Source of the DNA: Streptomyces composti
Lineage (GTDB): Bacteria > Actinomycetota > Actinomycetes > Streptomycetales > Streptomycetaceae
NCBI RefSeq assembly: GCF_012034205.1
Contig: NZ_JAATEM010000002.1
Coordinates: 186,001 to 250,000, forward strand
Length of the DNA: 64,000 nucleotides
Reading direction: 5' to 3'
In this document: in pieces, positions 48,403-56,463 of the stretch
How positions within the stretch are numbered: the first letter of the stretch is position 1
Layout of the letters: the number at the start of each line of letters is the position of its first letter
The notes under the pieces: model-generated
What the model was told of the DNA's origin: nothing
The model's input: only the letters and a program-made list of their open reading frames with translations
The model's database searches: none
Position numbers and translations under genes: made by a program

Positions 48403-49869
48403 GTGCTCGATCAAGGCGCACCTTCACAGAGCAGCAGTGCCACCGCCCCACCGCCCTCGGGTATCGGTGCGCGCCTGATGCGTCGCAAGCCCGTGGAACG
48501 CCTGGTGGCGGAAGGCGGCCAGGGCGAGGGCGGCAGCCTGCGCCGCTCCCTCGGGCTGTGGCAGCTCACCATGATCAGCATCGGTGCCACCCTCGGCACC
48601 GGCATCTTCGTCGTGCTCGGTGACGCCGTGCCGGAGGCCGGTCCCGCCGTCACCCTGTCGTTCGTCATCGCCGGGCTGACGGCCCTGTTCTCGGCGCTGT
48701 CCTACGCGGAGCTGGCGGGCAGCATCCCGGTCGCGGGCTCCTCGTACTCGTATGCGTACGCAACGATGGGCGAGCTGGTCGCCTGGGTCTGCGGCTGGTG
48801 CCTGGTGCTGGAGTACGGCGTCTCGGTGGCCGCGGTCGCCGTCGGCTGGGGCGAGTACCTCAACGAGCTGCTGGACGGCACCATCGGCGTCACCGTCCCC
48901 ACCGTGCTGTCCTCCGCGCCCGGCGAGGGCGGCATCGTCAACCTGCCCGCGCTGATCGTGGTGCTGCTGGCGATGGTGTTCCTGCTCGGCGGGGTCCGGG
49001 AGTCGGCCCGCGCCAACACCATCATGGTCGCGGTGAAGATAGCCGCTCTGGTGCTGTTCTGCGCGGTCGGCTTCATGGGCTTCAAGTCCGGCAACTACGC
49101 CGACTTCATGCCGCTCGGCATGGCCGGTGTGAGCGCCGCCGGCGCCACCCTGTTCTTCTCGTACATCGGTTTCGACGCCGCCTCCACCGCCGGTGAGGAG
49201 GCGAAGGACCCGAAGAAGGACCTGCCGCGGGCGATCATGCTCTCGCTGATCATCGTGACCGCGCTGTACGTCCTGGTCGCGGCCGTCGCCGTGGGCGCCT
49301 GGCACTGGACGAAGTTCGAGGGTTCGAACGCCTCGCTCGCCGCGATCATGCACGACGTCAGCGGCCAGAGCTTCTGGGGCACGCTGCTCGCCCTCGGCGC
49401 GGTGATCTCGATCGCGAGCGTGGTGCTCACCGTGCTCTACGGCCAGACCCGCATCCTCTTCGCGATGTCCCGCGACGGCCTGATGCCCCGTGCGCTGGGC
49501 AAGGTGCACCACACCACCGGCGCGCCCCGTCTCAACACGGTGATCGTGTCCCTGTTCTGCGGTGTCCTCGCCGCGCTGATCCCGCTCGGCAAGCTGGTCG
49601 ACGCCACCAGCATCGGCACGCTCTTCGCCTTCGCGCTGGTCAACGTCGCCGTGGTGGTGCTGCGCTACAAGCGCCCGGAGCTGGAGCGCACGTTCCGGGT
49701 GCCGTTCGGTCCGCTGCTGCCGGTGCTGGGCTTCGGCTTCTGCGCCTACAACATGTTCAGCCTCGACGCCGTGACCTGGGTCGTCTTCGCATTCTGGATG
49801 ACCGCCGGTCTCGTGTTCTACTTCTCGTACGGCTACCGCCGTTCCCGGCTCGCAACGCTTGAGAAGTGA
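48403..49869 (+). CDS. APC-family amino acid permease
   Basis: 488 residues with about 12 membrane spans. The family entry motif is visible as LGLWQLTMISIGATLGTGIFVVLGD, then LSYAELAGSIPVAGSSYSYAY and GEEAKDPKKDLPRAI. This places it among the cationic-amino-acid-type APC carriers, without fixing the substrate. The GTG at 48403 has AAGGAG 7 nt upstream; a longer frame to 48310 is not needed. An Lrp/AsnC regulator follows 10 nt after the stop, so import and regulation are linked. A lysine-like substrate would fit the davAB genes nearby, which is inference. Confidence 0.92.
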   Translation: MLDQGAPSQSSSATAPPPSGIGARLMRRKPVERLVAEGGQGEGGSLRRSLGLWQLTMISIGATLGTGIFVVLGDAVPEAGPAVTLSFVIAGLTALFSALSYAELAGSIPVAGSSYSYAYATMGELVAWVCGWCLVLEYGVSVAAVAVGWGEYLNELLDGTIGVTVPTVLSSAPGEGGIVNLPALIVVLLAMVFLLGGVRESARANTIMVAVKIAALVLFCAVGFMGFKSGNYADFMPLGMAGVSAAGATLFFSYIGFDAASTAGEEAKDPKKDLPRAIMLSLIIVTALYVLVAAVAVGAWHWTKFEGSNASLAAIMHDVSGQSFWGTLLALGAVISIASVVLTVLYGQTRILFAMSRDGLMPRALGKVHHTTGAPRLNTVIVSLFCGVLAALIPLGKLVDATSIGTLFAFALVNVAVVVLRYKRPELERTFRVPFGPLLPVLGFGFCAYNMFSLDAVTWVVFAFWMTAGLVFYFSYGYRRSRLATLEK

Positions 49870-49879
49870 ACGTCCCACA

Positions 49880-50332
49880 GTGCTGAACGATCTCGACGAA
49901 CGCATCGTGCACGCCCTTGCCGAGGACGCCCGCCGTTCCTACGCGGACATCGGCCAGCTCGTCGGTCTGTCCGCGCCCGCCGTCAAGCGGCGCGTGGACC
50001 GGCTGCGGGCCACCGGGGCCATCACCGGCTTCACCGTCCGTGTGGACCCGGCCGCCCTCGGCTGGGAGACCGAGGGATTCGTCGAGATCTACTGCCGCAG
50101 CAACACCTCGCCGGAGACCATCCAGCGGGGCCTGGAGCGCTACCAGGAGGTGGTGGCCGCGTCCACCGTCACGGGGGACGCGGACGCCATCGCCCAGGTC
50201 TTCGCCTCCGACATGCGGCACTTCGAGCGGGTCCTGGAGCGCATCGCGGGGGAGCCGTTCGTGGAGCGGACCAAGTCCGTTCTGGTGCTCTCGCCGCTGC
50301 TGCGCCGGTTCTCCTCCGGCTCTCCGACCTGA
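49880..50332 (+). CDS. Lrp/AsnC family transcriptional regulator
   Basis: 150 residues from GTG 49880 (MLNDLDERIVHALAEDARRS). The N-terminal HTH is at about residues 5-52 (YADIGQLVGLSAPAVKRRVDRL), and the C-terminal RAM ligand domain covers 62-140 (EGFVEIYCRSNTSPETIQRGL, then VVAASTVTGDADAIAQVFA). Lrp-type proteins sense amino acids and often control their transport and breakdown. It is co-transcribed with the permease in front of it. It is the best candidate to bind the GCAA/TTGC arrays before the permease and before davA. Confidence 0.92.
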   Translation: MLNDLDERIVHALAEDARRSYADIGQLVGLSAPAVKRRVDRLRATGAITGFTVRVDPAALGWETEGFVEIYCRSNTSPETIQRGLERYQEVVAASTVTGDADAIAQVFASDMRHFERVLERIAGEPFVERTKSVLVLSPLLRRFSSGSPT

Positions 50333-50477
50333 GCCGAGGCCCCTTCCAGGCCCTTGAGCGACCGTGCCGGTGGGGGCAGGGCGCGGTCGCACACCCGGCC
50401 GCCACCGGTGACGGCGGGGCGCGGCGAGTTCTCCAGGGGGAGTTCCCGCGGGACCGTGCCAGTCGTAGCCTGACCAC

Positions 50478-51263
50478 ATGCCGCAAACCGTGCATTCCGG
50501 ACACTCAGGGTGTGTTGGCAAGGCGGAGGTACGGGCGCGAGCGCAGGCCGATGCCGGCACTCCCGTGTTCGTCGACTCCTCCGGCCGCCGGGCACGGATC
50601 GTCCGCCGCGGCGGATACGGGCTCGCCGGCCTCGCCGCCGCGTACCTGGCGGTGCTGGGACTCAGCGTGCTGGGCGCGACGCCGTTCGCCCCCGGCGCGA
50701 TGCTTCCGCCCCTGCCCGAGACCGGCGCCGACGCACCGGGCCGGGACAGCTCCGGCGCGGCCCCCTGGCCGCCCGGTGAGGAGCTGGTGCCGGGCCTGCG
50801 GCAGGGCCCCGGCGCCGACTCCGCTGCCGGGATGCCACCCGCACCGCTCACCCTCCCGGCCGGCGCCGCCCTGCCGCTGCTCCTGGCACCGTCCGGCGCA
50901 GCAGGAGCCGCGCTCCCGGCGCCGTCCGGCTCCGCCGGGACCCCGCTGCCCGCCGCCCCGGCGGCGCCGTCGCCGTCGCCGGAGGATGCTGCGCCGGCCG
51001 GCGGACCGTCCGCTCCCGCCGCACCGGCACCCGGCGCCCCGTCCACCGGCCCCGAACCCCCGGCGGCCCCGGACCCCGGTGACGACCCGCCCGCTCCATC
51101 CGCGCCGGACCCTCCGGCACCCGAGCCACCCGCCCCCGAGCCCGAGGCCCCCACGCCGCCGTCCGCCCCGCCGGACGACACGGCGGCGCCCGGCACCTCG
51201 GCTCCTTCCGCGGACCCCAGCGCCCCCGAATCCCCCGATCCGCCGGCGGCCGAGGCGTCCTGA
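50478..51263 (+). CDS. Pro/Ala-rich membrane-anchored protein of unknown function
   Basis: 261 residues. A basic N-terminus is followed by one membrane span at about residues 48-67 (GLAGLAAAYLAVLGLSVLGA), then some 190 residues of Pro/Ala/Gly/Ser/Glu low complexity with PAPEPPAPEPEAP-like runs. There is no recognisable domain; such proteins are sometimes mislabelled as initiation factor or glycoprotein because of composition. It likely extends into the cell wall. TAGCCT at 50466-50471 ends 6 nt before the ATG, so the mRNA is probably leaderless. Confidence 0.65.
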   Translation: MPQTVHSGHSGCVGKAEVRARAQADAGTPVFVDSSGRRARIVRRGGYGLAGLAAAYLAVLGLSVLGATPFAPGAMLPPLPETGADAPGRDSSGAAPWPPGEELVPGLRQGPGADSAAGMPPAPLTLPAGAALPLLLAPSGAAGAALPAPSGSAGTPLPAAPAAPSPSPEDAAPAGGPSAPAAPAPGAPSTGPEPPAAPDPGDDPPAPSAPDPPAPEPPAPEPEAPTPPSAPPDDTAAPGTSAPSADPSAPESPDPPAAEAS

Positions 51264-51508
51264 TGCGCCGGGACCCCTGGCCGCACGACCGCCGCCCACC
51301 GGAGGAGCCGGCCCGCGGCGGACCCGGGCGCCCCTGCCGCACCGGCACCGCTGCCTCACCGCGATCGACGGACACCGGCCGCCCTGGCAGCGGCTCAGGC
51401 ACAGCGGGAACGTGCTGCTGCCGCCGGGGCCGTCACCGCGCGGCCCTCGAGCCCTCCCGCCGGGCGCCGCCGGCGTCTACCATCGGTGACATGATCCGGC
51501 GACATTGA
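51263..51508 (+). CDS. Doubtful small frame, possibly a frameshifted remnant
   Basis: An ATG at 51263 overlaps the preceding stop (TGATG) and gives 81 residues, Arg/Pro/Gly-rich, without a motif. Codon third positions look coding for the first 30 codons, then deteriorate (TCA, CGA, CCT, ACA). At about 51350 the good third-position pattern continues in a second frame that ends at 51489 (reading ...IDGHRPPWQRLRHSGNVLLP...). This could be one gene interrupted by a frameshift, or chance in GC-rich DNA. The rest of the 332 nt gap shows nothing else. Confidence 0.25.
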   Translation: MRRDPWPHDRRPPEEPARGGPGRPCRTGTAASPRSTDTGRPGSGSGTAGTCCCRRGRHRAALEPSRRAPPASTIGDMIRRH

Positions 51509-51595
51509 TCCCACCGCCCCGCCTCCCGAGGGCCGCCACGGCCGCCGTGCGCCAAGAAGCGTCCGGTGACCGAACCGCCCCCTCGGGAAGGCCTC

Positions 51596-52831
51596 ATGAC
51601 TTTCACGCCCGCGCGCGTGCCCGATCTCCGCGTCCGGCGGCTGACCGGCACGCTGTACGGCTACGCGTTCCTCGAAGACTTCGTCCTGCTCTACCCGGTG
51701 TACGTGCTGCTGTTCAGCGACACCGGGCTCGCCGTCTGGCAGATCTCCTCGCTGTTCGCCCTGTGGTCGCTGACCACCGTGCTGCTCGAAGTGCCCTCCG
51801 GTGCCTGGGCCGACGCGGTCTCGCGCCGGCTGCTGCTGTGGCTCGGTCCGCTGCTCACCGCCGCCGGCTTCGCCCTGTGGGTGCTCTGGCCGTCCTACGG
51901 CGCCTTCGCGCTGGGCTTCGTGCTGTGGGGCACCGGCGGGGCCCTGGCCTCCGGCGCCCTGGAGGCGCTGGTCTACGACGAGCTGGAGCACCTCGGCGCC
52001 GCCGACCGCTACGCCCGGGTGATGGGCCGGGCCCGCGCGGCCGGGCTGGTCGCGGTGATGGCGGCGATGGGACTGGCGGGGCCGGTCCTCGCCCTGGGAG
52101 GACACACCGCGGTGGGTGCCGCCAGTGTGCTGGTGTGCCTGGCCACCGCGGCCGTGGCGGCCCGCTTCCCCGAGCACCGCACTCCGGAGGCCGGCCGGGA
52201 GGGCTGGACGGCGCCCCTCCGTGCCGGACTCGCACAGGCCCGCGCCGACCGCTCGGTGCGCGGTGCGCTGCTGCTCGTCCCGGCCGTGGGCGCGGTGTGG
52301 GGCGCCCTGGACGAGTACACGCCGCTGCTGGTGCGGGAGACGGGGGTCGCCGACGCGGCCGTGCCCTACCTGCTGCTGCTGATCTGGACCGGTGCCACCG
52401 CGGGAAGCCTGCTGGCGGAGCGGGGTGAGGGCCTGGGCGTCCGCGGCCTCGCGGCGCTGCTGGCCGGAGCGGGACTCGCCCTGGCGGCCGGTGCGGCGGC
52501 CGGCAGCCCGGCCGGACTGCTGCTCGTCGCCGTCGCCTTCGGCGGTTTCCAGGCGGCGACCGTGCTGGCCGACGTGCGGCTGCAGCGGCGCATCGAGGAC
52601 AGCGGGCGGGCCACCCTCACCTCGGTCGCGGGGCTGGGCACCGAGGTCGCCACGATCACGGTGTTCGGCGGATACGCGCTGGTCGCCGCGCACGGCGACC
52701 ACGGCACGGCCTTCACCGTCTTCGCCCTGCCGTATCTGCTGACGGCGGTGCTGCTCGTGCTGGTGAGGCCATCGCGGTCCGGGCGGCGCGTCCCGTGGCG
52801 GGGCCGCCGATTCCCACCGGCAGGCAGGTGA
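51596..52831 (+). CDS. MFS transporter
   Basis: 411 residues, about 12 membrane spans. The start gives MTFTPARVPDLRVRRLTGTL from ATG 51596 with GGAAGG upstream. The loop 2-3 motif is present as LEVPSGAWADAVSRRLLLW, a variant of the MFS G-x-x-x-D-R/K pattern. The second half begins near residue 215. The substrate is unknown. The family often exports drugs or metabolites. It is on the same strand as davA, but 273 nt of regulatory DNA lies between them. Confidence 0.88.
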   Translation: MTFTPARVPDLRVRRLTGTLYGYAFLEDFVLLYPVYVLLFSDTGLAVWQISSLFALWSLTTVLLEVPSGAWADAVSRRLLLWLGPLLTAAGFALWVLWPSYGAFALGFVLWGTGGALASGALEALVYDELEHLGAADRYARVMGRARAAGLVAVMAAMGLAGPVLALGGHTAVGAASVLVCLATAAVAARFPEHRTPEAGREGWTAPLRAGLAQARADRSVRGALLLVPAVGAVWGALDEYTPLLVRETGVADAAVPYLLLLIWTGATAGSLLAERGEGLGVRGLAALLAGAGLALAAGAAAGSPAGLLLVAVAFGGFQAATVLADVRLQRRIEDSGRATLTSVAGLGTEVATITVFGGYALVAAHGDHGTAFTVFALPYLLTAVLLVLVRPSRSGRRVPWRGRRFPPAGR

Positions 52832-52962
52832 TACCGGACGGCAACCGGATGACTCACCGTCCTGCGCGTCCTGCTCGCCGATCTCGCGGAGGCCGGCCGG
52901 TCCCCGCCCGCGACCTGCGAAGGAGCCGCCGGCCGGCCCCCGCGACCCCTCTGTCCGCACCG

Positions 52963-53060
52963 CGCAACGAATCGACGCGAACCCCGTGGTGCACGCAACG
53001 ATCTGCTCACCGGCGCGCAACGGCTTCTCCTTGTCCGGCCGAGCCGGCCGACCGTACCTT
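52963..53060 (+). promoter_or_regulatory. Three phased CGCAACG repeats and promoter of davAB
   Basis: CGCAACG occurs at 52963-52969, 52994-53000 and 53016-53022, with start-to-start distances of 31 and 22 bp, close to three and two helix turns. Just after them are TTGTCC (53031-53036) and TACCTT (53055-53060) with an 18-nt spacer, a plausible promoter. The second repeat extends to CGCAACGATCTGC, nearly the same as CGCAATGATCTTGC before the permease gene at 48403. The repeats are placed for an activator or repressor acting on davAB. Confidence 0.55.
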
Positions 53061-53104
53061 CTTTGGTGACCCCGCAAACCCCCGCGTACCGGTGAGGACG
53101 ACCC

Positions 53105-53893
53105 ATGCGCACCGCCCTGCTCCAGAGCTCCGGACGTCCCGGAGCCGTCGCCGAGAACCTCAAGGTCCTCGGCGAGGCCGCGGACCGTGCCGCGGCGGCG
53201 GGCGCCGGGCTGCTGGTGACCTCCGAGATGTTCCTCACCGGTTACGCCATCGGCGACGACATCGCCCGCCTCGCCGAGCCCGCCGACGGCGACGCCGCCG
53301 ACGCGGTCGCCGGGATCGCGGCCCGGAACCGGCTGGCGATCGCCTACGCCTACCCCGAGCGGGACGGCGAGGCCGTCTTCAACTCCGTGCAGCTGATCTC
53401 CGCCGACGGCACCCGGCTGGCGAACTACCGCAAGACGCACCTGTTCGGCTGCTTCGAGCGCGACCACTTCACCCCGGGCGAGCAGCAGGTCGTCCAGGCC
53501 GGGCTGAACGGCCTCACCGTCGGTCTGCTGATCTGCTACGACGTGGAGTTCCCGGAGAACGTCCGGGCCCACGCCCTCGCCGGGACCGACCTGCTGCTGG
53601 TGCCCACCGCCCAGATGCACCCCTTCCAGTTCGTCGCGGAGTCGGTGGTGCCGGTGCGGGCCTTCGAGAACCAGATGTACGTCGCCTACGTCAACCGGGT
53701 CGGCCCCGAGGGCGAGTTCGAGTTCGTGGGCCTGTCCGTCCTCGCCGGGCCCGACGGCGTCGCCCGCGCCCGGGCCGGCCGCACGGAGGAACTCCTCCTC
53801 GCCGACGCCGACCCCGTCCTGCTCGCCGCCTCCCGCGAGCAGAACCCGTATCTGAAGGACCGCCGCCCCGGTCTGTACGGGTCCCTCGCCTGA
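53105..53893 (+). CDS. davA: Carbon-nitrogen hydrolase, probable 5-aminovaleramide amidase
   Basis: 262 residues of the nitrilase superfamily, with the triad Glu41 (SEMFLTGY), Lys110 (NYRKTHLFG) and Cys144 (LICYDVEFPEN). Length and these blocks closely match Pseudomonas DavA as I remember it. DavA hydrolyses 5-aminovaleramide to 5-aminovalerate. The next gene encodes a DavB-like oxygenase that would make that amide from lysine, which makes this specific role much more likely than a general amidase. ATG after GTGAGGACG. 56 nt separate it from davB. Confidence 0.85.
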   Translation: MRTALLQSSGRPGAVAENLKVLGEAADRAAAAGAGLLVTSEMFLTGYAIGDDIARLAEPADGDAADAVAGIAARNRLAIAYAYPERDGEAVFNSVQLISADGTRLANYRKTHLFGCFERDHFTPGEQQVVQAGLNGLTVGLLICYDVEFPENVRAHALAGTDLLLVPTAQMHPFQFVAESVVPVRAFENQMYVAYVNRVGPEGEFEFVGLSVLAGPDGVARARAGRTEELLLADADPVLLAASREQNPYLKDRRPGLYGSLA

Positions 53894-53949
53894 ACCTCCC
53901 CCCCTCGTCTCGAACTTCTCGAACGTCACCTGCAAGGAGTCCGTACCCC

Positions 53950-55647
53950 ATGACGTCCACGGTGCCCAACGCCGTCGAGCACACCGGCGAGCAGCAGCCG
54001 CCGATCACCATGTTCGGCCCGGACTTCCCCTACGCCTACGACGACTACCTCGCCCACCCGGCCGGTCTCGGGCAGATACCCGCGACCGAGCACGGTACCG
54101 AGGTCGCCGTCATCGGCGGCGGTCTGTCCGGCATCGTCGCGGCGTACGAGCTGATGAAGATGGGCCTCAAGCCCGTCGTCTACGAGGCCGACCAGATCGG
54201 CGGCCGGCTGCGCACCGTCGGCTTCGACGGCTGCGACCCGGAGCTGACCGCCGAGATGGGCGCGATGCGCTTCCCGCCGTCCTCCACCGCCCTGCAGCAC
54301 TACATCGACCTGGTGGGGCTCGAGACCCGTCCGTTCCCCAACCCGCTGGCCGACGCGACCCCGTCGACCGTGGTCGACCTCAAGGGCGAGACCCACTACG
54401 CCGAGACCATCGACGACCTGCCGCAGGTCTACCGGGACGTCGCCGAGGCGTGGAACAAGTGCCTGGAGGAAGGCGCGGACTTCTCCGACATGAACCGGGC
54501 CATCCGCGAGCGCGACGTCAAGCGCATCCGGGAGATCTGGTCCCGCCTGGTGGAGAAGCTCGACAACCAGACCTTCTACGGCTTCCTCTGCGACTCCGAG
54601 GCCTTCAAGTCCTTCCGGCACCGCGAGATCTTCGGCCAGGTCGGCTTCGGCACCGGCGGCTGGGACACCGACTTCCCCAACTCCATCCTGGAGATCCTGC
54701 GCGTCGTCTACACCGAGGCCGACGACCACCACCGGGGCATCGTCGGCGGCTCCCAGCAGCTGCCGCTGCGCCTGTGGGAGCGCGAGCCGGAGAAGATCGT
54801 CCACTGGCCGTACGGCACCTCGCTGAAGTCGCTGCACGTGGACGGCAAGCCCCGCCCGGCCGTGACCCGGCTGCACCGCACCGCCGGCAACCGGATCACC
54901 GTGACCGACGCCGACGGCGACATCCGGACCTACAAGGCGGCCATCTTCACCGCCCAGTCCTGGATGCTGCTGTCCAAGATCGACTGCGACGACTCGCTCT
55001 TCCCGATCGACCACTGGACCGCGATCGAGCGCACCCACTACATGGAGTCCTCGAAGCTCTTCGTGCCGGTGGACCGGCCGTTCTGGCTGGACAAGGACGA
55101 GGAGACCGGTCGGGACGTGATGTCGATGACGCTCACCGACCGCATGACCCGCGGCACCTATCTGCTGGACAACGGGCCGGACAAGCCCGCCGTGATCTGC
55201 CTGTCCTACACCTGGTGCGACGACAGCCTGAAGTGGCTGCCGCTGTCCGCGAACGAGCGGATGGAGGTCATGCTGAAGTCGCTCGGCGAGATCTACCCCA
55301 AGGTCGACATCCGCAAGCACATCATCGGCAGCCCGGTGACCGTCTCCTGGGAGAACGAGCCCTACTTCATGGGCGCGTTCAAGGCCAACCTGCCCGGGCA
55401 CTACCGCTACCAGCGGCGCCTGTTCACCCACTTCATGCAGGACCGGCTGCCCGAGGACAAGCGGGGCATCTTCCTCGCCGGCGACGACATCTCCTGGACG
55501 GCCGGCTGGGCCGAGGGCGCCGTGCAGACCGCACTCAACGCCGTCTGGGGCGTGATGCACCACTTCGGCGGCGAGACCGACCCGTCCAACCCCGGACCGG
55601 GCGACCTCTACGACGAGATCGCCCCGGTGGAGCTCCCCGAGGACTGA
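53950..55647 (+). CDS. davB: Flavin monoamine oxidase family protein, probable L-lysine 2-monooxygenase
   Basis: 565 residues. The FAD fold shows VAVIGGGLSGIVAAYELM (GGGLSG at 56-61), acidic E79, GGRLR at 84-88, and the C-terminal GIFLAGDDISWTAGWAEGAV. Shared blocks with Pseudomonas putida DavB, from memory, include FGPDFP, HPAGLG, FGQVGFGTGGWD and SMTLTDR. DavB decarboxylates and oxidises L-lysine to 5-aminovaleramide. Tryptophan 2-monooxygenase (IaaM) is the main alternative, but the amidase partner here is of the DavA type, not IaaH. No 5-aminovalerate transaminase or glutarate genes are in this window. Confidence 0.85.
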   Translation: MTSTVPNAVEHTGEQQPPITMFGPDFPYAYDDYLAHPAGLGQIPATEHGTEVAVIGGGLSGIVAAYELMKMGLKPVVYEADQIGGRLRTVGFDGCDPELTAEMGAMRFPPSSTALQHYIDLVGLETRPFPNPLADATPSTVVDLKGETHYAETIDDLPQVYRDVAEAWNKCLEEGADFSDMNRAIRERDVKRIREIWSRLVEKLDNQTFYGFLCDSEAFKSFRHREIFGQVGFGTGGWDTDFPNSILEILRVVYTEADDHHRGIVGGSQQLPLRLWEREPEKIVHWPYGTSLKSLHVDGKPRPAVTRLHRTAGNRITVTDADGDIRTYKAAIFTAQSWMLLSKIDCDDSLFPIDHWTAIERTHYMESSKLFVPVDRPFWLDKDEETGRDVMSMTLTDRMTRGTYLLDNGPDKPAVICLSYTWCDDSLKWLPLSANERMEVMLKSLGEIYPKVDIRKHIIGSPVTVSWENEPYFMGAFKANLPGHYRYQRRLFTHFMQDRLPEDKRGIFLAGDDISWTAGWAEGAVQTALNAVWGVMHHFGGETDPSNPGPGDLYDEIAPVELPED

Positions 55648-55676
55648 GTCCCGGGGCCCGGACCGGACCGGACCTC

Positions 55677-56363
55677 TCAGTCCGGCAGCGGGGTGAGCAG
55701 GATGCGGCCGGCGAAGCCGACCGCCCTGTCGAGCCGGACCGTGAATTCCTCGGCCACGTCCGGCAGATGCCGAAGTGCCCACAGGGCCCGGGCCGCCGTC
55801 CATGCGGCGTCCCGGGCCCTTTCCAGGCTCCAGGCGCCGAGCAGATGGGTCAGCGGGTCGGCGAGCTGCAGCACGTCCGGGCCGGGCATCAGCTCCTCGC
55901 GGATCCGCTCCTCCAGCGCCACCAGCATCTCGCCCACCTGGTCGAACTCGTCCTCCAGCTGGACGGGTTCGCAGCCGAGCGTACGGCAGCTGTCCACCAC
56001 GGCCAGCGCCAGATCGTGGCCGATGTGCGCATTGATGCCCGCCAGCGCGAACTGCAGGGGACGTACGCCGGGATGGCGGCGGAACTGCAGCAGCGGGCTC
56101 CAGCAGGCCGGCGGACGCCGGTCGTCGGATGCCGGGGCGACGGCGTCCAGATAGCGGCGGGCGAACAGCTCGTCCAGGGTGATCGCCGCTCGCGGGTCGG
56201 CGAACCGGCCCGCGTCGATGTGCCGGTCCACCTCCTCCGTCACGGCGAGGTAGACGCGGTTGAACACGGCGACCCCGTCCCGTTCGGGCAGGGCGGCGTC
56301 CAGGGCGCGCATACGGGAGACGACCCTGTCCACGGGGGTGAGGACTTGCTCGGGTTGCGCCAT
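55677..56363 (-). CDS. DUF5995 family protein
   Basis: 228 residues, mostly helical, beginning MAQPEQVLTPVDRVVSRMRA. Conserved-looking stretches are VAVFNRVYLAVTEEVDRHI, LFARRYLDAV and LQFALAGINAHIGHDLALAVV with NAHIGHDL, a His/Asp set seen in this family. Function is unknown. It is convergent with davB (29 nt gap) and divergent from the GH6 gene. Confidence 0.8.
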   Translation of the reverse strand: MAQPEQVLTPVDRVVSRMRALDAALPERDGVAVFNRVYLAVTEEVDRHIDAGRFADPRAAITLDELFARRYLDAVAPASDDRRPPACWSPLLQFRRHPGVRPLQFALAGINAHIGHDLALAVVDSCRTLGCEPVQLEDEFDQVGEMLVALEERIREELMPGPDVLQLADPLTHLLGAWSLERARDAAWTAARALWALRHLPDVAEEFTVRLDRAVGFAGRILLTPLPD

Positions 56364-56463
56364 GAGCGCAGAGTCCCACCTTTAGGGTGGAGGCAGTGGC
56401 GGCGGGCCGGGGGCTTCCCCGGAACGGGGGAACGCGCCCGCCGCGGGGGAGGGGAGCAGTACG

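Noticed and set aside
51395..53935. An 846-codon minus-strand frame across the MFS and davA genes
   Set aside because: Composition is Gly/Gln/Arg/Glu-rich without domains, and it crosses two well supported genes and their promoter.
53950..55647. Tryptophan 2-monooxygenase (auxin pathway) as the name for the flavin oxidase
   Set aside because: Length, remembered sequence blocks and the nitrilase-type amidase partner fit lysine 2-monooxygenase better; IaaM partners are amidase-signature proteins. It remains an alternative until assayed.
55655..55674. Short tandem CCGGA repeats after davB
   Set aside because: Three copies of five bases in a GC-rich gap; too short and simple to support a function.
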